DNA of 64,000 nt from Zerene cesonia (taxonomy: Eukaryota > Arthropoda > Insecta > Lepidoptera > Pieridae), in the NCBI RefSeq assembly GCF_012273895.1, contig NC_052117.1, positions 4,906,406 to 4,970,405 of the forward strand, given 5' to 3'. This document shows positions 24,976-36,555 of this stretch, piece by piece. Position 1 is the stretch's first letter; every line of letters starts with the position of its first letter. A program made the position numbers and the translations under genes. A model generated the notes under the pieces. It saw nothing but the letters and a program-made list of their open reading frames with translations. It had not been told where the DNA came from and did no database searches.

Positions 24976-27835
24976 TTAAATTACTTAAATAGGGTCTTAA
25001 TGCGGCTCAAATAAAACTACTTTTTATATGCTTGAGGTGAATGTGAATAAATATAAAAGTTTCTATGTATTGAAATAATAAGAACATCGAGTCTTAAAAC
25101 AAGGAACTGTCTCGATCTCCTATTATATAAAAAACCGTTTTTATTCATACGACTCTGCAACCAATGACTTTGTGTTTTCAATAACAAAAGTCCATTCGAG
25201 ATAAAGTACTGATCACTTACAAATACCTGATCGTTTGTACCAAAAGCGGTTTGACAAAGGTAAGCTTCCTTCGTGTCCTCAACCCTTTGTCTCGTGAGAA
25301 TACAATGGACAATCGCAATGCTTCCAGATACGATATGGGACACCCTTCGCCTCTTGTAAACGTGACCAAATTTCGAACGAAATGTTTTGTGTTCCCAATA
25401 TCTAAAATAAGTAATGTCATTCCCTCTGGGACGTTCTGTCATGTTTGTTCATGTTACAATTAGAACTAAAATTGAAATGAACGTGTATTAAATCCTCATG
25501 TCATGTCCTAGCGAGTTTTAATGTATTTATATTTGAGCAGCGTTTGTTAGCTCTACCCACGCGGAGTTGTAGCGAATAACCAGAACCGGTTTATATGATA
25601 CTAGAACAAGAAAGGACGTTATAAATACGTAAATATGAGCACGTCCTCAGTTATAATTAAATCTGTGCATAAATTCATTGAGTTTTTTTAAGGTGGTCAT
25701 CGGTCAAAACGAATCGTTCCAAGTTTTGACTACGCCGGACGCTATGTAGTCCTCGTGCATTGTGAGTTCCTTTTTTATCCTCTTCAACCGCCCGGCTGAG
25801 TGCGTTCTTTCTTTTAAAGTTTCTATGCACTTTTTGTTTACTCACAACTAGTGTGGACATTCGCCTTCAATGCGACGCGTGCATGAATTTAACTACTTAG
25901 AATTTGAAAAGGCAATTACTCAGCGAAGTTTTATAGCGTATTATTTATGTTGAATGTTCGATTTTTGAACTGAAATGTTCGCTCTGAAGTACATTACTGC
26001 CAATAGGTTGCTATTAGAGAGACCGCTATAACATACGTTTGGTCAGCAAAAGTGCATGGTGGTTAATGTATGAGGCATCCCTTTCATTAAACGCTATTCA
26101 GCTAGTGGCTAATGTACGTTCGCAGGAACAACTTTACTAAAACATTTCCCTTGCTAATGATAGACTTGAACCATTATTTTACTTGTAACATAAATCTTTG
26201 ATACCTTTTAACAGTCTTTCTAGTACTCTAGAAACGTTTTCTCGTCTTAATTATATTAAAGGGTTCATTAGAGAATGAATAAATATTTAATGTTGCAATA
26301 TTTATTACAAATTATAAAAAAGTAATGAACAGTAGTAACGATGAGAAAGTCTAGAAATTGTTGTTTTTTATAGTATACTTATAGTAATATTCGGTTTTAA
26401 TAGACTTATATGTACATGAAGCTTTATTTTATATAACAATACATATTCGTGCACAAAATCGCTTTGTTGAGGAAACGCTTCCCCCCAATATTATTAAAAA
26501 ATTTAAGCATTTCGGAGTAAAATTTAATAAGAAGTTCTGCAAAAAACCTCGCCAGCGCTAAGCGTGCATGCGATGCGTGCAGCTGACGCCAAAAGTACGG
26601 CATAATATGATGTCCCTAATCTACTTCACGGTTGGTTGGACGGAGCGCCCTGTCGATAACAATAACTGACTTAATATGCCCGATAATCGGTTTTGCTATT
26701 CGGAAACCTCCGTGATTGACACTTTTGATGACGTTCTACGAGCTGAGCTGAGCGCCCCCGTATTCACAGCTTTTCTTCTATAACAATTCGAGGGATCGCA
26801 ATTTATTTTACAAATAAATACGAGTGTATTTAAAATAATTGGACGCGGATTTATTTGGGTTATTTTTTTGCATTTATTTGGTTGAATATGATTACACAAT
26901 ACTGGACAGATGCAGTTTGCTTTCCGCTTTGTATGTATTAGATTTTGAAATGTATTATTATCGTATTTTCAGAACACTTGACAAGGTATAATTATTCAAG
27001 TTAGCACATTTATTATGCTCTCAGTAAACTGTTTCTGGGTATAGTTTAATGAAGGCGGTAAATTGCGTATTAATATTGCGGTTTATATGGCCATAATAGT
27101 TTAGATGAAGATTAGTTGAATATACAGATATCTAAATAATGTATATTTATATATGTTTACAGTTAAATAAAATAATATTATAACAGTTCTCGTATTCATG
27201 TACAGTATGAAAATATTGCTCTCTCTTAGTGGTGTATTTTTTATTAAGAAATGTACAGCAAGAAAATACATAACATATTTTTTCTTTTATTTCTCGATGC
27301 TTATTGTTAAAGTATATCTACTTCACCAATACGTTGAACTGTATTAAAATCTCCCAGAATTCTCAGAGAGGGCAATGAAACAAAAGAATTATTTTGTCTC
27401 ATCGCACGCAAACAAAAATTATACTTCCGTCTCTTTTCATGAGGTACCCTTGAATTGGTTTGAATGTAGAGTAAGTGTAAAGTTACGTACACGCACACAT
27501 TTATGTAACGGCACACAAGCATACTATTGTGTATGTAGTGTGTTGTATCGTGAATTATGATTTGCGAAGATACTTCGAAAGATACACTATGATATTCTGA
27601 GAATTTTTTACGACGAAAAATTCATGACTGATAAATATTAAGAGCACGCATTTTTTCTATAAATATTTAGCAAATATTTTTCTTCTTATTTCAGATATCA
27701 TTGTGTTTAAATCAGTCAAACTCACGTAGATTTTTTGTAAGAAATCGGATAGGTAAATGACTCAACATTTTTGAGATTTTGTATCGAAATTTAAGTGTAA
27801 CTATACTAAATTACCAACAAAAACCAATGACTCAC
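24976..27835. other. Non-coding stretch, 141-codon frame not accepted
   Basis: The longest open frame of the window lies at 25017-25442 on the minus strand. It has no splice sites, no domain I recognise and basic, low-complexity composition near its end. It overlaps shorter open frames on both strands. A GC-richer patch with gcgtgcatgcgatgcgtgc lies near 26555-26600. No other feature is supported. Confidence 0.4.
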
Positions 27836-28040
27836 CTCTTCTATGCCTCACGTGATATTTGCTCTTAGTCACCGGTCCCGTACAACACGGTTGTTCATAA
27901 TAAAAGTTATAAGAACTGTCCACTTCAGAATTCGGTTGAATGAGCTGGGAATGAACCTGCCATTCCGCACCGATGAGCACTACAGCTAACCAACGAACGG
28001 TAAGGGAAAACGCCCCCATAGTCCGTACACTAATAAACAT
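27836..28040 (-). CDS. First coding exon of a secreted or membrane protein (identity unknown)
   Basis: The exon starts at ATG 28038-28040 and encodes 68 codons plus one base. Residues 17-25 form a hydrophobic core (WLAVVLIGA), followed by EWQVHS, which fits signal peptidase cleavage after Ser31. The secreted part has a Cys-Cys pair at 52-53 and ends in RHRR (65-68), a furin-like R-X-R-R site, exactly at the exon end. The donor is AGAG|GTGAGT at 27836/27835. An in-frame TAA at 28065-28067, upstream in the same exon, shows that translation starts here. Met8 (28017-28019) is an alternative start. The exon ends in phase 1 with G, like the exon at 51838. I do not recognise the protein. The downstream exon is not found in the window and probably lies left of it. 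Confidence 0.75.
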
Positions 28041-28086
28041 AATCACCACACTAACACTAATGTTTTAACACCCATACACTTCAAAC
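28041..28086 (-). other. 5' UTR part of the exon, with acceptor site
   Basis: The acceptor is TTTCTTTACAG|GTTTGA (CAG at 28087-28089), preceded by a long T-rich tract. The leader contains an upstream ORF, ATG 28073-28075 to TGA ending at 28043, of ten codons. It ends three bases before the main ATG. At least one non-coding exon must lie at higher coordinates, because this exon begins with a 3' splice site. Confidence 0.65.
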
Positions 28087-28504
28087 CTGTAAAGAAATAA
28101 AATATAAATAAAAAAATAAAATAAAATGAAAACAAAAGAACAAAAACACCGGCATATTTCAAGATGAAATGAGTATTATTCGATTTAAATACATGACTAC
28201 CTGAAGGTTTTTTAATGTGGTAATAAAAAATATAGATCAATATGTGAAACTTAACGACTAATATTTAAATAAACAAATGTATTTCGTATTCTTTCCTATA
28301 GCATTTTATTACTTTCATATTATGCTATCGTCCTTAAATCACAATAATTAAATAGTAAAAGCTTTTATATTATATCTATTCACGTAAATTTGCGTAAAGC
28401 ACTATTAGCGATGTCTGCCGGATAGGCCTAAATGAAATACTTATTTATTTAGGGTTCGTGTTAAATGCTACAACCTAACAATTTTTAAATCACTTTTATA
28501 GTTT

Positions 28505-28606
28505 TGAAAACTACGCAACGGATTTTGATGTTTATTTTTAATAGATAGAGTGATCTATTATACTACTCCGAAATTAACGAGTGCGAAGCCGCGGGCAAAA
28601 GCTAGT
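28505..28606 (-). repeat. Decayed interspersed repeat, ACTAGC family
   Basis: Read on the minus strand it begins ACTAGCTTTTGCCCGCGGC and continues TTCGCACTCG. The far end includes CCGTTGCGTAG. This is the head and middle pattern of the short lepidopteran repeats at 22069 and 50393, much mutated. No target duplication is seen. Confidence 0.6.
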
Positions 28607-29352
28607 GTATAATGATATTCTAAAGATTTGTATATACATAATGTACTTGCATTCAATAATATGAATTTATTTGTAAATAATAGTATGTATCTTGATATGT
28701 TTATCGTATTTTTGAATGAGTCATGCGTCAAAATACTTGAAAAACGTTTTCATTGTTTTGATAACATCGTTTATAAAATTTACGGTTATAAAAAAAATTT
28801 ATTAAAAAAGTTCAAAATGCACCTTTTCGTATTAAACGAAATAACAACTTTATTCATTTAAAAATAGATACATGAGTTATGTTTAAATGTGCATAAAGCT
28901 TAACCACTAAATCCAATAATATCGATATCAAAACAATATAAACGTAAACTGCTTGATTTATTGCGAGTGATTTATAGTTAGAGCACACGCGACACGAACG
29001 CAAATAAGCAATACAAACCAATAAATGAAATAATGGGATAAAAAACACAATATACGCCCATTGTGAAATAAAACGCCAGTTGATTCTACAGTAAAGTATG
29101 GGGATGTTTAATGGTTTCAACTGTTATGGAGATTGATAATATAGTACACCTAGCGTAATGGAAACCACATGTCATTGTACATTTTGCTTTAATTGCATCA
29201 TCAAACATAATTTTTTGTGACTTATCCGGCTCTTTTTTCCTCTGTTTTCTGTTCTGCTTTATTATAAACGGTTTGATTATATTTCATCGTCATATTAAAA
29301 TATATATGCTTTAAACATTAGTTATTATTCATATTAAAAACATTCCCTGTAA

Positions 29353-29380
29353 TAATAAAGTAATCGTAATAAAGTAATCG
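29353..29380. repeat. 14-bp tandem duplication
   Basis: taataaagtaatcg is present twice in perfect tandem. It looks like a simple slippage duplication. Confidence 0.85.
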
Positions 29381-30137
29381 AATCGCAATATCACAAATCG
29401 CAAGTGACTATCTACCCCGATCATAATCGTTCACATTTTCCAATTCATTACATTGTCGTTACATATCAGTAATTCATCATACCCAAAGAGATTATAATCA
29501 TGGGTATCGTGGAATAAATAAATGTCTTCTGCTAAATTTAACCCGAATCTTCGGTCCTTCGTCATGTGTAATGTGTATCTTTCCTTGAATGCGGTCAGGG
29601 TTCCCGTGAAAGAGTATTGAGATGAATTAAATAGATAAGTTTCAAAAAAGGGATATTGAAAGGGTGTTATCACAGACTCGATTACGATGCGTAATAAATT
29701 ACACGAGGAATAAATTTAGACATTACGTTGAAAGCTTTCTCCTAAGATGGTTGTTTAAATGGCTGATAGTTTTGTTTATTTTATTACTGAGACTTCGCTA
29801 TCTTTTTGTATGTCTGTATGTCTGTCCTGATCAAGATGCATACTATTATTTACAAATAAATTCATATCATTAAGTCCGTCTGTCCTCAGGCTGTATCTCA
29901 TAAACTGAGATAGTTAAAGTTTTTAAAGACGGTGCTAAATTAACAATAAATTATAAAAAAATCGGGGTTAAGCAACGGTGCGTACCGTCATAAATTGGAT
30001 GGGTGACAATTTTTTTTGCAATTGCTTGTAAGCTTATTTGTAATTTGTAAGTTGAAAAATTGGTCATTGGTTGACAATTTGTTTGGTTTCTGACGTTAGT
30101 AGCTAGTAAGTAGATATATATCCAAATATGTATCTAC

Positions 30138-30197
30138 TTACAAGCTGTATCGCACAATTTCACCTGCGAATGAACCCGCGAACAAAAGCAAGTGTAT
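30138..30197. repeat. Fragment resembling the ACTAGC repeat family
   Basis: acaagctgtatcgcacaatt is followed by cacctgcgaatgaacccgcg and an aaaagcaagtg end. This resembles the GC-rich head of the repeat family, with many changes. Orientation is ambiguous. Confidence 0.35.
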
Positions 30198-33100
30198 GTG
30201 TAGCTTTTATGTTCCTGGAACATCAGTTTTCAAGTATAATCAAAACCGTTTATTGGTATTCGCGTGAAAAAGTATCAAACATACGTCCATATATTTAGTA
30301 TTATGTCATCTGTGGTTCTTAAAACTTTCGCGCTTAAAAATTATTAATAGAGTGTGCTATATTTATTTTACATAATTACCTACCGTCATTTGTAAGAAGT
30401 ATATATTAAGAAGTATGTTTATTAAACCTGGTTTGGTTTTTAGTAAGTCAATGAGGGTAATAGCAATAATGAAGAAATTCAATATGAAAGAAATACTCGT
30501 ACGTACCATTATAAGTACAAAATAACAAACTGTTTCCTCGTGAGAGGTTAATAGTTTTTATTCATCATGATTAATGGCTTCTGAACTCATGATCTTTGTC
30601 GATGGTAGCTGCATCGTTAGGAGTAAATATTTTTAAATCTCCCCGTTCAAATAAACATTTTGGGGTGGCTTAAAATTTTCTATTTTGTTTGTATCCACTG
30701 GGATCAAAGTGACGTACGTCTTTATCCAGGGAAATAAAAAATGATGCGATATTGATTACTTTGCTTTTGCTTTATCATTGATTTACGGGTTCTGGATTGA
30801 AAAAAACCCTATTAAATTTAATTATAAATTGATCACCAAAATCTATAGGTAAAATATTTTTTATATAAACATTACTACTTGGTGTATACCTACTGTCATC
30901 ATCGTGGATTCTAAAAATGTTTAAGTATTTTTAAGCATCAATATTTTAATGAATGATTTAAATCCCTGTTAATTTCTCAATGCTAAGAAATGAGTCGGTC
31001 CAATGGAAAATATGAGTCCAAAACGTCGCTCGCACATCCTGTCCGGTGATTCTCAGTATTGAAACCGGTTCCATAATGATGTCTTCATTACTGATTCCCA
31101 ACAGACCACTTCATATTATACTCGTACACCGAACGATTTTTTGCTCCACTAATTTTATATTTAATTTTTCTGCGTTCAAATTGTTCTACATTGCCTTTTA
31201 ACCAAAATATATCTAGCCTGAGATTGTTAGAGATTTCATCCAACAATACTAGCTAATTCATTGTAATATCCAAGATTAAAAGTGAATATTTTCTAAGAGA
31301 ATATCTAATTACATTGCCTTGAGATTCAGCTCAAACCACCCAACGACCGGAGCGTTAATAAAATAAAAAGTTTTACGATTATTCAAAATAATTTCTTGGA
31401 AGAAATCTTAAGCATTTCGTGGGCATTACTTTATACGAGTTCATTAAGCGGATTTTAATCTCCTTTCATATCTGTCAATCTCATTTTGTTCTATAATTAC
31501 ACCGTTACTGCTGCCCATTGCACGACATCCTTCTCATTATGGGCGAAGAATGTTAAGAAATTTCATCCGACAACCCATTGAGGCAGCCCTTCCAATTGTG
31601 CGAAGGTGTTCCAATTGAATGGTAGGTGGAATAGGGGTACGAATATAATGAAATTTCGCGTCGATAAAGACCACTGAGCCTGTAACACAATACTCGATGT
31701 TTCCTTCCCAGCACGTATCAATGTCACGCCATTAAACCGAATAAAAATATCAGCCGACACATCTTAACTTAGTAAATTATACGTGCCTTCGTTTTAATTA
31801 ACACTTCGAGAGGATAACACATGATTTCATGTATTATTTCTTTCTGGAGAAGTATAGAACGATACGGTACGGAATAAAACATTTCTAGAGAGGAGTGGAT
31901 TTTGTTTACCTCGAAGATACTATTTTATTGGCTATCTTATTTCTGTGCACTTTTATGATTCTGTAAATAGCGAAATCCAGACAAGTTAATTGCGCGGGCA
32001 GAAGATACTGTACGGTCCGGATATACGTTTTGAATTATTAATACAATGCTGTGGAGCGAATCGTAAGCTCCTTACTAAGAAACTGAATAAATATTGTACT
32101 GATAGCATTCGAGCCCAAACAGAATAACAACGTGTTATACGGGTATAGCCAGATCGCAAATAGTTTTATAATGATGGGATACGCCTGAAACAATATTAAC
32201 GGCGGGATTTTGAGATAACGCTCAATACTGAGCTGTTTTAATATGATAAATTATTCGATTTATTATTGATTTTACTGAATGAATACGTGAAATCTCGTTT
32301 GGTTTGCTGTGATTTTCAGTAATGCTTACTGTTTTTTCCATGTGTTCATAATATACATACTCATAAATCGTATTTTTACGTATGTTTATTGAATGGCAAT
32401 TATTTTAATACTTTACTTTTATAAAAGAGAATGCAAATATTTATTTCTTCATTTCAATAAAGCTATGAACGGCGATTCTTAGACGGAAAATTCAAAAATA
32501 ATTACTCGGGTGTATTGGCTTTGAAATAGTCCTAGTATTTATATATTTATTTATTTAGATAAAAGAACGAATGTAATTTATAATTTTATACAAGTAATTA
32601 AACATTCTCGTGTATTAAATTGTATATATATGTAAATGATTTAAAACAATATAAACTACATTAATAAAGGCACGGCTGTGTATATAATCGCGTAAGCATA
32701 ATGTTAGCAGAGATTGCGTTACGGGCTAAGATATGGCAAGTTATTAATACTGTTCGGTTACATAAACCTCAAAGTCTAATTAGTTTCTGAAGCACAAAAT
32801 CAATTAAATGCTACAAACGGAGCTATTGGATCCACAACCGCAACCCCAAGAAATGCTTGCAAATTCAAAGGAACAACAGATATTATAATGTATAAATAAT
32901 TAAATTCTTCGGTTGTTATTGGTAGCTTATGTTGGGGACAACTAATTGTTGTATGATGGAGTATGCACAAAGGTTTAGTTCGTACGTAAGTAGTAAGGAA
33001 TTAGAAACATATCAAGCTCCTTATAAACAAAGTTTAACAATACAAAACTGAAAGCTGTATAGCTTTAGTTGACTATATCTTAGTTTATTTAACGATGTTC

Positions 33101-33935
33101 CAGTTTCTAGTTAAATCTAATTAATAACAAAAAATATTTAACTTTAAGAATAATTTATATCGTATTAAATATTTCGTATTTTAAATTACGAAGAAGTTGA
33201 AAGTTTTTACTAGTTTCAAGGACTTAGAATTTTATAATCTTCATGGATCATGTTCTCCTTGTTTTGTAGATAACGAGTTTTCGTAGCATATTATAATAAT
33301 TTTATTCCAATTATACAGGCGATATCAAAAACACAAGATACGTAAAGGATATAAAAAAGATAAGATCATGCTTTTTGCTAGTCGCATTCGCATAGTTCGC
33401 ATCAAACTTAGATGAAACGAAGCAAGAACGTTTTCTTCATCTGCAAACAAAAACACCGATCCCATAACCTCCCTCACACCAGCCTTAAATAACGAGAACC
33501 GAAATCTTGTACAGAAACATTATCAATAAATGCTCGTCTCGCGTTAGTTGGGGCCCATACATTCAACCCACGTACCGAATGTACGTAACCGTCTGCCTTC
33601 GTATTATTGATACAAATAGAGATATCAATTGTTTCGGACGTAGGTATAACAATATAACAAATTCTTTTGGATTAGGGGCGGTACTAAGGGAACATACGGT
33701 TATCAGCAGTTATTATTGTGTAAGTTTTGCTGATCTCTCCGTGCTCAGTGTTCGTCTTTTGTTTTATTTGTAGGATCTGTTATGTACTAGATTAGTTGGT
33801 GTAGTTAGAAATTTGTTTCTGGCTACTTAATAGTTATAGATACTTTGTGGGTATTATATCTACTGGGGTATGTATTAGGAGGAAACACTTTATAAGAATA
33901 TAATGTGTGAATTGCACATTTTAACTACACTAAGA

Positions 33936-34096
33936 TTGTAAAGAGGAAACTTTTGTATTTTTGTATGTTTGTAACGTTCTCACGCAAGAGCCACTGGACT
34001 GATTATAAAAATTGTTACACCTTCAGAATGCTGCAATTTCATTGAGTAACATAGGTAATAGATGTATCGCGGGCTAAGCCGGACCGTAAAGCTAGT
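33936..34096 (-). repeat. Interspersed repeat, ACTAGC family (copy 1 of a close pair)
   Basis: On the plus strand it starts aaagaggaaacttttgtatt, then cacgcaagagccactggact, and ends at gctagt, the reverse complement of the ACTAGC head. It closely resembles the copies at 35225 and 62769. The GTTACTCAATGAAATTGCAG stretch on the minus strand corresponds to the GTCACTCAGTGATATTG region of the 50393 copy. Confidence 0.7.
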
Positions 34097-35131
34097 TTGG
34101 AATAAAAAGAGAACTAAATTATGCAATTGTACATATATACTATTATATAATAGTAACACAACTGTGATAAATAAATTTGTTTTGATGGTGCAAAAAAGTA
34201 GTGTTGAACAAGTATATATGTACGAGTGTTAGCAATTATTACAAGACATATGGATTTCATAAAAGAAACTTAAATCATTGACTTAGTTAAAAAAATTAAC
34301 ATTTTGTGTTATTTGGACAATTATACCGATGTTTTAAATTGATGAGAAAATGTTTATATTCGTAATTGGCAATATAACCTTTATAAACAATATGTTGCTA
34401 AATTGCTATCGAAATTATGAAAATAGTCTGATGATTTATTTTTTAGTTTTATAGCATTGAAATGATTTATAAATGAGGAATTTTTAAAAGTATACATCCC
34501 GCCTTGTGGTCCAACTTATTTCTATTTTTAGTCTAATAAATTTAACATGAGATTTTGACTTTACTTTGTTGAATTATAAAAACTTATATATAAATATAGA
34601 TACAACACAATATTATGATAATTGATTAAATTGATAGTTTTCAATGTCATTATATAATATTTTTATATCGCTTTCCTATTAAAACGCAATCGTTCATTTA
34701 ACCAACAATTATATGTCATATAGATATATATTAACTTTAATTTTGTGCGCTGTATTTGTTTTTCCTAACTGTCAATTGAAACGTGGTTATTTATGATTCA
34801 AAAACAATATTGAATATTTATATATTGTATTCACAATGTAAATAGAAATAATTAGGAAATGTGTGGTTCGCAATAATTTTTGGCGAATTGTGCGTGCTGC
34901 ATTGTATGTAGAACTTTTTCTTGAATTATCTATCACATATTTCTAATGTGCCTGTTTGTCTCTGAACCTCTCCAAAAGGCTACACCGATTTTGTCGTATT
35001 TTTTTATGTGTCTTTAAGTGGATAATGGTTTAGATATATACGTAATAATTGAATAGTAATATTTATTTTTATGCGATACCTATGTATTTGACTATATCAT
35101 TCAAGTTGTAAAACAAAAAAAATAAATCAGT
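34097..35131. other. Non-coding AT-rich stretch
   Basis: A weak fragment at about 34950-35020 (gtttgtctctgaacctctcc, then ggctacaccgattttgtcg) resembles the middle of lepidopteran repeats in minus orientation. Nothing else is supported. Confidence 0.4.
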
Positions 35132-35185
35132 ATTTCTGGTGAGAAGGTAATTCAGATGCATTTCTGGTGAGAAGGTAATTCAGAT
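35132..35185. repeat. 28-bp tandem duplication
   Basis: A unit beginning atttctggtgagaaggtaat is present twice head to tail, at 35132-35159 and 35160-35185. The second copy lacks only the last two bases. It is non-coding and apparently recent, since the copies do not differ. Confidence 0.9.
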
Positions 35186-35224
35186 TTTTGCATGGAACGA
35201 TTAACCGTCAATGTACACAAATAT

Positions 35225-35392
35225 TATAGAAAGGAAACTTTTGTATCTTTGTATGTTTGTAACGTTTTCACGCAAAAACTGCTGGGCCGATTTCAAAAAT
35301 TGTTTCACCACTGCAACTTCACTGAGCGACATAGCCTATATAATTATATACCACAGGCATAGCCGCGGTGAACAGTAGACAGTAAACTAGCT
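35225..35392 (-). repeat. Interspersed repeat, ACTAGC family (copy 2 of a close pair)
   Basis: The aaaggaaacttttgtatctt start is followed by tgtttgtaacgttttcacgc, then the ctgggccgatttcaaaaatt block. The far end has the GC patch agccgcggtg and a disturbed head. It lies in the same orientation as the copy at 33936. Confidence 0.65.
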
Positions 35393-36199
35393 ATAGACAT
35401 AATTTTGAACAATGATACTTATTGAATGGAGAGATAGTATTATTATTGCAACTGTCTTGGTTTATTTTAGCAGGTAGATTTTGGGCGGCAGATGGTTTGT
35501 GAAAGGGTCTTTAGTACTGCTTTATGTTTAGTATTCTGTCTATTTTGGGCAAAGGTTGTTCAACTCAGCTGGGCATTTAGGTTAGTTATGTTTAGAGTAC
35601 GAAAATAAATGACTCAATAAGCAGTAATGTAGGCCTAATTATTATTGTTTCATTCAAATTGTAGTAGATGAATTATGTTCTACTTTGAACTAATTAAGTA
35701 TACAATAACTATATTTTAAACTACATTTTTAGCTAATACATAAATTTCGTGTTTAATTTATTGTGCTTATGTATTTGTATCTATTGGTTTCATGGATGCA
35801 AAAAGTTATATGAATAATTTTCAAGTTTTAACTCTTCATAGAAAAGCATAACACTAGACAGATTTTTGAAATTAACAGAGCTTCAAGCTCTTAGTTGTAT
35901 CGGTAACAATAACTACACAAAACATTTGTTGCAAGCAAACGTAAATAATGCTCATTTTAACTAGGCATTTGAAATATGTCGGAGTTTTGGTTGGTAACAT
36001 TCTGTACACGGGAATGGTATAACGACCAACCTCAGTCCGTTGAACCAAACACGTTGCAGTTTCACAAAAAAAAAAAATTAAACACACACTGTATCAAATA
36101 AATCGTCACTTTATACCATTAACATAAAATTAAATGTATCCACAAGTTTAGTTTTAATAAACTTTCATTCAACAATAACAAATGAATGAATTTTTAAAA

Positions 36200-36555
36200 T
36201 CGTAGTAACGAAGAAAGTTGCATGAACACAGCACGCACATCCGTCCCGTGGGCCGGCCGGCGCAGAACTAACCCGCTGCTTTCATACCATACAAAACTTT
36301 TAAGTCATGGAGACGGCAAAGCTATGTCGCGCCTCTACAATTCACGCACACATGTATACCCGACACCCTATGCACAAACACGAAAGCGAGCTTCCAAGTT
36401 CACTAAATAAACGAACACAAACACAGGCGCGTACGAACAGCGTCTACCCCCTGTCCGTGAGACGTTGGAGCGAGAAGGCAATATCAACAATCCATTACGG
36501 CGTTCGAGCGTAAGAGGGACTTCACTACCAAACAGATGTATATCATTTCACGCAG
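36200..36555 (+). other. CpG-rich segment ending in a consensus 5' splice site, possible non-coding first exon
   Basis: The segment is visibly GC- and CpG-richer than its surroundings (for example gtgggccggccggcgcagaa). It ends in CACGCAG|GTAAGTATTG, a near-perfect donor, with GT at 36556-36557. Two overlapping short frames exist (36222-36410 and 36307-36513), but neither has recognisable protein character. A promoter plus first exon of a plus-strand transcript, opposite the two minus-strand exons, is one reading. A chance donor is the other. Confidence 0.3.

Larger units (their letters stand above)
28087..33935. other. Intron-like sequence with decayed repeats
   Basis: Apart from the repeats at 28505-28606, 29353-29380 and 30138-30197, no gene is visible. 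A stretch at about 29785-29960 (tgtctgtatgtctgtcctg, then gtccgtctgtcctcaggctg and ctgtatctcataaactgaga) looks like another old interspersed element of a kind common in insects. It is too decayed to bound. Confidence 0.4.

Noticed and set aside
25017..25442. 141-codon open frame on the minus strand, the longest in the window
   Set aside because: It has no splice context and no recognised domain, is overlapped by open frames on both strands, and sits beside a SINE. In 64 kb a frame of this length can arise by chance.
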